Positions 47,425-58,890 of a stretch of 64,000 nucleotides of DNA are shown here, one piece after another (the stretch's first letter is position 1; each line of letters begins with the position of its first letter). Both the position numbers and the translations under genes were made by a program. The DNA comes from Asterella californica (Eukaryota; Streptophyta; Marchantiopsida; Marchantiales; Aytoniaceae): NCBI GenBank assembly GCA_036924285.1, contig JAYKYS010000009.1, positions 23,044,001 through 23,108,000 of the forward strand. Direction: 5' to 3'. The notes beneath the pieces are model-generated. The model was given only the letters and a program-made list of their open reading frames with translations. It did not search any database and was not told where the DNA came from.

Positions 47425-49644
47425 CACTTGCATGTGCTAGCTCTTCCTCTGGCACCCAAGTTGCTTCCTTCAAATGGTATCCACGTCAGTTGATCAAATA
47501 CTCCATCCGGTTAGATTTACGTCGCGATCGTAAAATGTTCTCTACCTCGTATTCTGCTTCGCCTTGCACGAGATCAGGTTGAGACTTGAGAACCTGTTTG
47601 CGCTCCGGTCGCAAATCATCTTTGAAGTATTTCTTTAATAAAGAAACATGGAAAGTCGGATGCAACTGTCACTCAGGAGGAAGGTCTAACGTATAGACAT
47701 CTTCGTGTGGATTCTTGACAATGACAAAAGGTCCCGCGAACTTGGATGAGAACTTAGCCAAAATTCCTTCTGGAAGGATGACGTTCTTCGTACTCAACCA
47801 TACTTCTTTGTCCACTTGAAACTTCACTTACCACCGATGCTTGTTTACCTGCTTCGTGTAACATTGCTACGCCTTCACGAGGTTCTTCTTCACTTGTTCC
47901 TCGCACCGCTGTATTTTAATCACCAACTCTTGAGCTGATGTTTATCGTGTTCTTGGTCGTGTCGATGTAGAACTCTCTGCAAGAGTCAAGTCAAGAGACC
48001 TTTCTGGCTCACGTCCGTAAGTCAGCAAGAAAGACGATTCACCGGTTGCCGAATGCTTCATGGAATTGTAGCAATACTCCGCAGGACTGAGCCACTCCGC
48101 CCAATCACTTTGATCCATGCTGACATAATTCTTCAAGTATTGATTCAGAACCGAGTTAACTCGTTCCGTTTGTCCATCCATTTCAGGATGAAAGACGGTA
48201 CTAATTTTAACTTAGTCCCTAATTTTTGAAACAAGTGTTTCCAATAGACACTTGTGAACTTAGAGTCTCAGTCTGAAATAATACTCTGAGGTAATCCATG
48301 TGAATGTCATCATGTATCTAGGAACAACCGAGAAGTTATGAACGTTGTTACGGTATCCAAGGTCGAGACAAACTTCGCTAGTTTGCTAAACCGATCAACT
48401 ATCACAAAGATTGCATTGTATCCGGTTGAGTCAGGCAGAGAGGTAATGAAGTCCATGCTAATACTTTCTCAAGGTCTGATTGGAATCGGCAAAGGATGAA
48501 GCAACCCATGTTTCCTCTCATAAGAAACGCAGTTCGTCTGACAAGTTACACAAGTTTTCACAAAGCGGGCAACGTCGTCTTTCATGTGGGGTCAATAAAA
48601 CTTTTTAGCTATCATTGCTAAGTGGCCTTTTCTCCTTAATGGCCTGATAAGGGCACATCATGACATTCTTTGAGCAACTTAGTCCTAAGCTTTCCTTGTC
48701 CCACATAAACCCGACTTTGCTTGAACATGAGTAAGTCATCTCTCAACTGCATGTTCTGCAACTTCACTCCTCGCTTGAGCTGTTCCAGGAACTCTTTTGC
48801 TTGTACATCGCTCATGTAACCTTCACGTATTCGTCTCTCCAAGTCTGACTCCTTAGGATACATAGCTCGTAAAATTTGTGTTGACGATGAAAGATATTCT
48901 TCTTTGCGACTCAAGACGTCAAGAATCACATTGTCCTTTCCTGCTTTGTGGATTAATTCCACATTCATGAGCGTCAAGTATCATACCACTGTAGTTGCTT
49001 TGGCGTCACCCGATCTTGTGTCTCAAATTACTTGAGCGAAATATTATCAGTATACACTTGAGTTTTGTGAAGTCTCAAGTAATGCCGCCATTTTCTCAAG
49101 CAATGAACCACCGCAAACAGTTCCTTCTCATGAGTCGACCATCGATTCTCCGTCTCAGATAACTTCTTGCTTTCGTACGCTATAGGTTTTCTAGCCTGCA
49201 CCAACACTCCGTCAATCGCATAGTCACTCGCGTCCGTGTGCACCTCGAATGGTTTGTCAAACTCCGGTAGCTTCAAAACGGATGCCTTCGATAAAATGGA
49301 TTTGATCATCTAGAACGCATCATCCACCTTCTTGGTCCAACTTACCGTGCGTCTTTTCTCGTCCAATCCTTCAGCAGTTTTGTGATCTTTGAAAACCCCT
49401 TCATATACTTACGGTAGAACTGTGCCAATCCTAAGAATCGTCGCATCCCCTTCACTGTACTTGGAGGCTCCCAAGTCACGATCGCATCCACCTTTTGCAT
49501 ATCCAGGCCGACTCCTTCTGCTCTAATGACATGTCTCAAGAAGTTAATGCGCTCCAAATCAAGCTCACTCTTGTCAACGTTGGTAAACAGCTTATGCTCC
49601 CGCAGCTTCGTGAACACCACCCTTAGCTGCATACATATATGCAT
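47425..49644 (-). pseudogene. Chromovirus pol remnant (RT end to chromodomain), element 3
   Basis: Read on the minus strand. RT end and connection at 49644-49342 (FLGLAQFYRKYMKGF). RNase H at 49309-48900 (HTDASDYAIDGVL, ENRWSTHEKELFAVV, LIHKAGKDN). Integrase zinc-finger region near 48560-48640, with CVTCQ. Integrase core SMDFITSLP near 48450. Integrase Glu region near 48180, with a DGQTERVNSVLNQYLKN block. A chromodomain lies at about 47430-47540, readable as YLIN, a stop, RGYHLKEATWVPEEEL; the stop stands where the family has Trp. This places the element in the chromodomain-bearing gypsy group, whose integrases target methylated heterochromatin. The RT is cut at 49644, so the N-terminus is lost. 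Confidence 0.9.
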
Positions 49645-49649
49645 TAAGC

Positions 49650-50600
49650 TATAACGTGAATGATTGTCAAGTTAAGGATACACGCAATTTTGCTCATGAG
49701 ATTTAATGTTTGAAGTCACCTGAAATGATGTGACTGTACAATTCATGGATTCTGAAATCAGAGAGAGAGAGTAACACATTGGTAATGATATATATAATGC
49801 AACTTGTAGTGTTCAGAGCAATTGTTGTGTGGTGTCTATTTCTAGATGTTTTTGGATTCATTTGATGCAGAGGTACGAGAGTTGTACAATATTACAGTTT
49901 ATCACACAATTCTGGACGTGGACGAAAGAACATTCATGATTATTTATCGATCGATTGTAAAATAAGCTATTGTGTTTGATGCTCATTGTGTATGATAAAC
50001 TTATGAGATGTTGATATTGCAATTTGTAGAGAGTTGAGCAGGTGTTTCATGACTTGCTTGTATTTGTGGTGAACTGAGAGGATAGAATCGTTATCATCGT
50101 AAACTTTTATGTAGATTGTGTGGAGAGAATATTTATTTGATAGTTTACCTCCATTCAATATAAGGCTCTGTTATTATAAACAAAAAAGGATTACAGAAGA
50201 ACACAAGAATTCATTGCCGACTTACGTATGTCACTTTGATCTGATAAGCTTTGATGGCTCAAGAGAAGAAGAAGTCTATAAATGTGACTATATTTGATAA
50301 AACTAAAGATGCGTTAGAATGATTGTCTTTAGTTTTGCAAGTTCTCAACAATAGAGTATGAAAAATATTTGAACCTATTGTGTCAAAAAGCACCACATGG
50401 TGTCAATATGTTGTCAAATCGTGGATCGACTAAGGTGTGAAACAAAAGTCATGGGAACAAAACTTTCTCAACTTACTGCAAATATGTTTATGACAGCAGC
50501 ATTGGGTAGGTCTTGTCAAGGAGACCAAAATTGATATTTTGATCGTTGCAAGTGGAAAAATATAATGAATTAACAGATGAATTCATACAACATCATATTT
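49650..50600. other. Gene-free stretch right of element 3
   Basis: No family recognised. The sharp change near 49.64 kb marks where the chromovirus is truncated. AT-rich with scattered simple runs. Confidence 0.45.
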
Positions 50601-50610
50601 CTTCTCGTCT

Positions 50611-50922
50611 TCAGTGTCATATCACTCATGTTGTCATGTCATCATGTGAGTCCAATTAGCACTGCCATGTAAACATACTACCACAAAAAGTGCATCATCA
50701 ACAATGACACATACGCAAAATGACACATATTATTTTTCACATTGCACTTTTCAGTGATATGTCAAGAGAAAATACCACATCAACACTCAGTTTGCTACGT
50801 CAGCTTCACAATGTCATGAAACGCTAAAAGTTAATTCATAATATGATGTGATAGTATGTTTACATGGCGGTGCTAATTGGACTCACATGATCGACATGAC
50901 AACAGAAGTGATATGACATTGA
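50611..50922. repeat. Long inverted repeat (~70-bp arms)
   Basis: Arms at 50611-50680 and 50852-50922 are reverse complements at about 90% by eye, containing ATGTGAGTCCAATTAGCAC and its complement. They enclose about 170 bp. It may be a MITE-like or foldback element. Confidence 0.75.
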
Positions 50923-51980
50923 CATGTGTTTGTGCACCTTAATGACATGTGAAAATACGTGTTGATGTGATATTATTGTGGATAAAGATGATCCGATGGT
51001 GTGGTTGATGCGGATTGGATTGATGTCAAAGTGAGTTAAAATGTTGATGTGGTAGTGCACATGCATGACACGTGACATGTTGTATGGATGTCATGTGACA
51101 ACATGTATTTGCATGTGTGGTGAAACGTTGAGACAACGCGTGGACTAAGTAGGATGTTTGCAAAAAGTATAAAAGTTGCACGACCACGTCGTTTTAAGGG
51201 ATTTCTCGGTTTAGATATTGAGGTATTATACAATTTTCTCCTCTATAAGAAAGTCAGCAGTGAACTTTGGGACGCTTCCAAAGTTCAACATACTTTTTAC
51301 AAAGGAATGAAAAAACCATGAAATCACTATACAAACCATTAACTTCGATATGCGTCTTGAAGTCAACAAAGCACTTATTTTTAGAAGAGATAAAACGAAA
51401 AGTGATCTTTGGATGTGTCTCGAAGTTGCTGATTCTTGGAAGTTGAACTTCAAGATGTGCATTCAAGTTCATGATTTATGAAAGTGAACTTGGGATTTAC
51501 GAAAGTGAACTTAAGTTCAACATTGTCGAGAAAGTGAGGTGAACTTTGAGAAAGCTAACTCATTAGTTGGGAGTTCATTTGGGACGTGTTAGGTATCGTT
51601 GGAACTGATTTAGCGAGAAAATTCTGAAACTTAAGTCTTTCAGAGTTGATAGTTTCAACAAGTGAACGTCAAGACTTGTCTTGGAGTTGATGAAAAGAGA
51701 AGTGAGAGAACTGAGTTTTATGAAGCATAATTTTCTATTCGAGGGTCTGTTGAGGACGTGTTGGTTATTGTCATAATCGGCTTTTTGAGGAGAAGTGTGA
51801 GAAAACTCAGATTTGGAAACGAGCAATTCTCCAACGAGTGAACTTTGGGATGCATCCCAAATTAGTTCCAAATTAGGGAAGGATGAGGAAATACAAAAAA
51901 TTGAAATCTTAAAAGTGACATAACTTTAGGTATGGAGGTCCGCTTTAGCCGCATTGGGTGCAGTTATGAAGGCATTCCCA
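50923..51980. repeat. Dispersed repeat family A, copy 2
   Basis: Carries the same order of blocks as 17400-18360: CATGCATG/TGACATGTTG words, then GAAGTTG blocks, then TTTGGGACGTGTTAGGTA and CGTTGGAACTGATTTAGCGA. Both copies lie in the same orientation. No protein signal. Confidence 0.5.
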
Positions 51981-53760
51981 AAGGGCTACGTAAGAAGCTT
52001 GTAGATTTTAGATTAATGTACTTGTGTAATATTCAACACATATGAAGTCTGGTTGTAAATTTTATGTATAAAAGATAGAAATATTCACGATTTAGATTTG
52101 AAACTTATGCTGCTGTTCATCTCTCACACTTTCCACAATCAGATACCTCAAGTATTTCCAAATACAACTTTTAAAGCAAAACAATATGACAACGTGTGTC
52201 CGAAGTGACTACGATAAACGAGATGTTTTTCTTGACCAGTACACTCCCATTCGTAATATAGATGCACATACATCAGTCTCTCTTGATGTTCATGTTAACA
52301 ACCTCGTATTGTCAAGGAAGAAAGATCTGAAGATGTTTTCAGAATCTTAAGATATGCTCGCTCCATCTTCACTAGATGAGTGCACAACACTCGCATGTAG
52401 CATTTGGATCAGTCGAAGAAATGAACATTCTGGTTTTCTCGTCGCACTGTTTTGATGTCTATCCTTCTATAGACAGCAAGTAGAATTTATTGTTCACAAT
52501 TGAAGTTTGTTTGAAACTTAGAGTCAGGTTTCTGCTAGAGTTGCTTGTTCATGCGATATAGTTAAGTAGAACCCTATCATCTGCCCTCCCTGCGATGCAT
52601 ATGCATCGCAAGCGTACTTCTGGTCAAGAAGAAGAAAAAGACAAACGGCAACAAAGTTCCGAATATTATCATTGATCATTGGGTGACTTAGTGTACTGAC
52701 ATTTTTAGTGAGATAAAGCGCGGACTTAACGTTGGTATTAGAAAAACTGATACATCAAATTGGACGACAGTTTAGAATTAACTGACATTACAACAACATG
52801 ACTTTTAACTTTAGATCAGATTTACGTGAAAAAGGTACAAAAACAAGACGTTTAACTTTAGACTAGACTTATGTGGAGAAAGAAGTACACGAAGTTACGA
52901 GAAGCTAAAAACAACATATCTAAAGAAATACTTTGTTACGTGAACCCTACACATGTTACCACAGGAGACAGAACCCATAATTACAGTATCTACAAGAGTT
53001 CCCGTGATGCCATAAAAGCTTGAATCCATGAGTCATTAAATCATTTAAAAATTCTTTAATTTATGTCCCGTTAGGAGATAAATTAAAGATATTCATATTT
53101 GCCTCCTTCCGAACTTGGAAGAGGGTGAATATGCATGCTTCTAATGAATACAAGTGAGTAAGAGAACCTCCAGATGGGTTTGCTTGATAAAAGAATGCAC
53201 TCACAACTTCAATATTATCAAAGTTTTCGATGCCCACTTGGATACGCATGCTATTTCAGAGGTTCATTTGAATGCAGAGGTCGCATATTTGCTACAAAAG
53301 GATCCAAATACAACCCCAAAGAGTTCAAAAGAAAAAGTCAGCACAGAGAGAACATCCATGTGCACAATACCATCGTCTGTAGTGCACGCTTGCAGTAGAG
53401 GGCAAACCAACAAGCAGATGATTTAGAAAGATTGAGCAGCACATTTAGTTGATGCAAGGAACTATGGCCATGGAGCTTGAGGACAAATTTTCCTCAAGGT
53501 GATGTTCTTGAACAACAATTCAACTTGGGGATCATCAAGTTGAATTGTTATAAAGAGATTTCAGAGAACAGTTGGTCGATAAATGTGTTTTTTTCTGAAA
53601 TCTCCATTATCGTGTCTCCACTTTTCCGGCTTCCCAAACTTGGAATCATTTCATTTTGATTTACATTAAACTCACCTACTGTCAAAACTCCCGGCCAACA
53701 CATGCGAGAGCAAAGTAAGGAAAGCACACGACTTTTCCTACGGTCACCGAACTCTCTGAG
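51981..53760. other. Gene-free stretch before TM9 copy 2
   Basis: No gene recognised. A stem CTTTAATTTA / TAAATTAAAG with a 15-bp loop lies at 53054-53088 and a hairpin with TTCCGAACTTGGAA at 53090-53135. Both resemble the 41.78-41.84 kb hairpin and its flank. Confidence 0.5.
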
Positions 53761-53945
53761 CCAGGCAAGGAAATACTTTTTGAGTTGGTCCTCATCTATT
53801 TGACTGGTTTCTTCAGTTTGTTATAAGTACTAATGAGGTGAGGTTGCAGGTACAAGCTTAAGAAATACAGCACACAAATATCATCAACCCGAAGAGAAAA
53901 ACACAAAACGAGTTCAGTTTCTCTTCATTTGTCAAAAACGATATA

Positions 53946-53951
53946 TTTATT
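53946..53951 (-). terminator. Poly(A) signal of TM9 copy 2
   Basis: AATAAA on the gene strand, in the same flanking sequence as the copy 1 signal at 36679-36684, about 560 nt after the stop codon. Confidence 0.55.
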
Positions 53952-54513
53952 GGTCCAATAATATGATACAACTCTACTTCGAATCGAGAGTCATCCCAGG
54001 AAAACTCAAGATGCCAAGTCCAGATATTTAAACCAGAGATTTGACGGCATTGTGAAATAACCGTTACGACTAACTGGTTTCCGTTCGGTTGGATCCCCAC
54101 AAGTTCCCCGCAACAGGACGCATGATGAATGCTTCTTGAGGTTATGACAGCTCAAATTAAGATTTCCCAGCAGAAATCTATTACAACCTTTCTCCGCACC
54201 ACCCCCTGCAAACTGCCTGCGTAATCCAGCTAATGGTGACCATCTGGAGACAATACTGTACCCTTGCTCAATTATTAGAGTAGCAACGGTCCTCCATTGA
54301 GAGATTCGGCAACCAGAACCACCTGTATCGATAAGGGGATCCTTCAGGCAAGGTCCTCCCACCCACTTCTCATCTTTAACCTTCACTAAAAGAATTGCAA
54401 ACATGTGCGTTCAGTAACATCACGAAAGGACCTGCACTCTTCTGCAGTATTACTTTGATGTGTTCGTGTTTGCTGCCATCTTCGAATTAGCTCCTCGCGA
54501 GGAAGCAATCTCT

Positions 54514-57500
54514 TTACTCACATTTGATTGACCGGTAAATATGTCGTACAAACAGGAGAGACGCTCTAAATCCAATGGTACCCAGCATCAGGAAGAACCC
54601 GAAGCACACACAGGACATGTATCCGAAGAAGTAAGATGTCTGCATGAAACCACTCATCTCCGACCTTGCGAAGTAGAAGTAGAAGCAGTAGCCGAAGATG
54701 AAAAGGCCAGTTGAACCACCACACAGCACCGACCTGCCAACAGAGGAAAAAGCGATTGGAGTTGAGACCAATTTCTGCTTCACGCGCTTGAGGGCTCAGT
54801 AATACAACTTCAACTAGGAGAAAAAGTAGGGCCGACCGGCGACGGGGATTCTACAAGAATGTGCAATGCCTTCACCTGCGCCACTCAGCACGCGGTGATT
54901 GAATGACAGGGGTTGACGAGAAGCTACATACCTCCACCACCATCGATGGTCTTCAACAGCGAGCTGAAAGTAGGTCAAGGCGATTGTAATGAAGGCCGTG
55001 ACGATGATCAGAATGATGAACACGATAAAAAGGATGCTGGCGATAATGTAGACCTTGTGACCCCAGATGCTGGCAAAAATGTAGTAGAGCTCGATGTAAA
55101 TGGCACTGAACGGCAAGAACCCTGCCATCGCCATCTGCGGCAAGGTTCGTCTGTACCATGGAAGAGCAGGAATCTCTCTAGGGTACTTCGTAGTTCGGCA
55201 AGGAGCTTGAAACTCGGCTTTGCTATTTTTCCCGGCAATGCCCCCAAGGATGAGCAGAGGTGAGCTCACAAGAGTCCAGATGAGAAGGATCACCAAAATG
55301 GTTCCAAATGGCAGAGCAGCATTAGCGGCGTAGAAGATAGCGACGGTGTTCAAGAAGCAGAACGCCAAGAACAGAGGTCCGCAGAAAAGGCCAGCGGTCA
55401 GGACGATATTTCTCACCTGTAACCAGTAAAGCATTGCAACCCACGTTAAGTACAAACTGAACCAAAACCAACTCCCACTTGCTCCCCTCATCACACAAGC
55501 AGCTCTCGCATGCCATGCTCCAAATCCATTAAATTCCGAAAGACAATCACGAGTTACCTTCGGTTACGGAAATTACGGGTATCAAGAAAACAAGCTAGGA
55601 CCATCACTCCACATTTACATGAAAACTGAAAATAAATCCAGAACTGACCCAGTTGTCTCCCTCCAGCTGTTTGTAGAATGAAGAAGCGGTATAACCAGCT
55701 ATGCCCGAAGTCAAGGCATAGATCACAACGAGGGCCGTGTACAAAGCACCTCTATTGTAGGGGTAGAAAACGCCCACCAACGCAAGCATGAAAATGAAGA
55801 TAGCTCTGACCATTCACACGGCAGAAGATTGATCATTGACAGTGACAGCAGTGCGAAGAGAGCGGTATTCGCCTGCTAAGACGTGATCTACCTCGTGCAG
55901 AAACAAATCCTATGGGACCTAAATGCCGCAAAACCCGTGACTGGAAAACCATGACCAGCTAATTTCTCATGTAACAGATGAAATGCGGCGCCTGGAATTT
56001 CATAAGGCAACATACTCACAGGGCAAGAAGCTGCGTTCCAGTTCCGAGTACTGCACAAAATAGAGATTTGTGAGGAGGGTATCTGAAAACATCTCCGTGG
56101 ATATACTTCCAGCCAGTCTCCTCTTGGTCATCAGGTGACTCTTCGTCTCGGGAGTACCTTCACATGACGGGCAGATAGTGTAGACGTCAGTAAAGGTCAG
56201 AAAATGCCGTAGCCATCGTAAGGAACATATTCTAGCAAGCCATTGCGGTGCTGCATGGTAACTTTGAAATCCTCAAGCACAGTTCAACAACTTGTATGAA
56301 ACTCTTGTAGGTACCGTGCATGAAGCTATACGACTACAGCTCTATAACATTACCTATTGTTGGTGTCAAACACGACATAGGGTGGAATTTCCAGTAAGGG
56401 GGGTTACTTACTTGATAAAGTCATTCTTCAGCACGCGCATAAGAATGGTAGCGAGAAAACCCGTCAACAAGAGGACGGTTACGCAGGAGTTTATGATTGA
56501 GAACCAATGAATTTCCAAGTGCTGTGGGAGAAATGAGTACTTCGAGTACTTCTCCATTCTGCGATCGAATGGGGTGTCAACCGATGTCCATTTGGCGGAA
56601 TATGTGAACTTCACCTTCTGATCTGTATCGTCAGTGATATCCTTGGCGTATTTAGGATCAGTAGCAACGTTAATTTCGATCACCCTGTCTCCGTTAAAAT
56701 TGATGTCGAAGTGAACATGAGTAAAAAGAGAGTACTTGTTGTCTTCTTTGGCTTTACCAATGAAGCCCCAAATAGGCAGGTCATCATAGTACATCTGGAA
56801 GTAGTAGTCATTCTTAACTGCCATGCGGAATTTCTGCAGATCCTCCTTCTTCAACACCTTCTCACAGAGCGACTCCACCTCCTTCTCTCTGAGGAAATCC
56901 AGCTTGTATCGCGCATGCACCATTCTATCTCCATTGAGTACCTCTCCAAGATCCTCCCTTTTCTCGCTCAGCGAATCCGGAGGGCAAAATGGAAGATCAA
57001 AATATCGGTAAGTTTCACTGCAAGGGTACGTAACTGGAAAGATTAGCTCAGCGGGAGGAAAGATGACAAAGAGACCGACTGTATACAGTGCTGTCAGACT
57101 TGAGCGCCGAAATTCGTATAACGATGGTACACACTAGAGCCGACAGAGGCAGCGTCAAACGTACTTGACGAAACCTCTGGAGGTCAACAGCCCACCACTA
57201 ACACCCCATCAAATGTACCTACGATATTACCTACAACAGTATCAAACTGGTGCTCGCATTACTCTACCATGAAGGGCACGAACATTTACGTCGAGAAGTC
57301 CCAAGCCAAGCCAAGCCAAGCCAAAGCCACCGTCTTGCTGAGACTCCATAGGTGATAGAATTGCTAGAGGTAAAGCCTCTAGCAATTCACGGTAAAACCG
57401 CCATTGAGGTCCACATTCAAGTGAGTGTGCCATTCTTTTGGCGTTTGACCAGGAACCTGTTATAGAGTAGGAATGGCCATGCCGCAAGTAAAAACCTAGC

Positions 57501-58295
57501 CCACGATTCCCAGCAATGTATATTACACTCTCTTTGTTTTAAGGGCATAATCGTGCGGCAAACGAGCAAGTACAACTCCACTAAAAGTAGGAACTACCAA
57601 CACAGATCTGTTCCTGACAGGGCTGCTCGAGTTACTCCACTCATAATTACAGGAACTTGAGGAAGAAAAACATTTCGTCCTTACGAACAAAAATGCTCCT
57701 TCGAAATATCTGTTACTTAAGGTATGAGTGAACATTAGGATAAGCCCATGATGCCAACAGAACACTGACGCGTGTCCGTGCTAGGGCATCCATGAACATG
57801 CTCCTGTCCTGTGCGAAGAGGACTGCACGGGAAGCAAAATGATGGACTACAGAACACTTCTAGACACATCAGATCCAGAGGACCAGCTTTCGAATGGTTT
57901 CAAAGCTCTCCGATAGAAAAAGCTTAGGCTCCTAATGTCATTTCACATCATCATAGGGAAATGACCAGAGAGAACCAAACCCTTGGGTCGGCTGTTGACG
58001 AAATAAGTACTTTGGTAGCACAGAAGTAAAAGGGCGAGGGTATCACATTGGCCAACAATCAAACCGATGCATCTTACTAAACTGAAATGACGGTGCAGGT
58101 GGGAGGAAGAGGAAAAATGGACGACGGCACAAACCTCGGATTATTGAAAGGGCCGACTTTGTTAGCATATAGTGGAACTTCATCTCCCTCCTTGTATCTG
58201 TGATCCGAGGCACTACCTGTCACTCCGCTCTGCTGGGAAACCAGCACGGCGAGGACTAAGACCGCCAAAACGGAAGACGACACCATTCTCTGCAT
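54514..58295 (-). CDS. TMN: Transmembrane 9 superfamily protein (nonaspanin), copy 2
   Basis: Same role, exon plan and length as copy 1. Proposed exons on the minus strand: 58135-58295, 56412-57017, 56020-56157, 55649-55805, 54932-55416, 54514-54733, totalling 1767 nt and 588 aa with all GT-AG introns. It differs from copy 1 at about nine residues: two in exon 1, four in exon 2 (KD to RE, A to V, Y to F) and three in exon 5 (I to V, L to S, N to S). At the SSPLL and KNSKAEF positions it keeps the family residues that copy 1 has lost, so copy 2 looks closer to the ancestral state. The C-terminal IKCE and all membrane hallmarks are intact. Both copies should be functional. Confidence 0.95.
57358..57388. 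repeat. Perfect 13-bp hairpin in TM9 copy 2 intron 1
   Basis: GAATTGCTAGAGG (57358-57370) pairs exactly with CCTCTAGCAATTC (57376-57388) across a 5-bp loop. The equivalent site in copy 1 (near 40055-40075) retains only TAGAGG/CCTCTA. A CCAAG microsatellite also differs in length between copies beside it. Confidence 0.85.
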
Positions 58296-58890
58296 CGTCC
58301 TGCCTAACCTTACCAGTTCCGATCACACCACTCAATATCCCCTCCAACGGCCAATCCCACAATCAACTAACACACAGAAACAACTCCTCTCATCTTCTCT
58401 TCTCTCCTGCTCTACTCGTGTACCCAAATCGGTAGACTGGAATAGACGGGCCGCCCGAGGCCCCGTAAAGAAGAGCTACAAAGAAGCGACAGAGCTCACT
58501 CCCCAGTCCGTCTCCTGACAACCTGCACCACCTCTCTCGCCGATCGTCTTCCTGCTGCACCTCCGGGAACCCCACCTCGAGGCAAGCGGCCTCAGGTCGC
58601 CTCGAGAGATCGTGGCCCAGCCTCCTAAGCAGCAGACAGAAGAACCATCACAGCGTTCGACCGTCTATCTCGTGCTGGAATGGAGCCTCACCTTTGTCTG
58701 CCCTCTTTGCTAGCTTACTGTACTAGCTTTCTAGCTAGCGCCGTTATGATCTCAGAGATGATGGGCGGTAAATACGGACGTGCATCACTCGAAGCAGACG
58801 GACGTATAATCGGAATACCAGACGGGAAAATGAGGAAACAGATGAAGCGGAAGGAAGTTCACGAGCTATCGAGCGGATCGTCTTTGCATT
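58296..58890 (-). promoter_or_regulatory. 5' UTR and promoter region of TM9 copy 2
   Basis: Homologous to 40996-41590. The inverted CTCGAGGC/GCCTCGAG pair is kept (58576-58606). The short frame at 58680-58940 is not conserved in copy 1 and is not a gene. Confidence 0.5.

Larger units (their letters stand above)
53770..58890 (-). repeat. Segmental duplication, copy 2 (TM9 gene)
   Basis: Colinear with 36490-41590, in the same orientation, about 17.3 kb away. It shows the same exon boundaries and flanking sequence. Intron 3 has a small length difference, and intron 1 contains a perfect hairpin where copy 1 has an eroded one. Confidence 0.9.

Noticed and set aside
54006..54404. 132-aa minus-strand frame downstream of TM9 copy 2
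   Set aside because: The same region in copy 1 is not open and the stretch lies in the conserved 3' UTR, so it is not coding.
54913..55263. 116-aa plus-strand frame opposite TM9 exon 5
   Set aside because: It is an antisense shadow of a strongly conserved exon.
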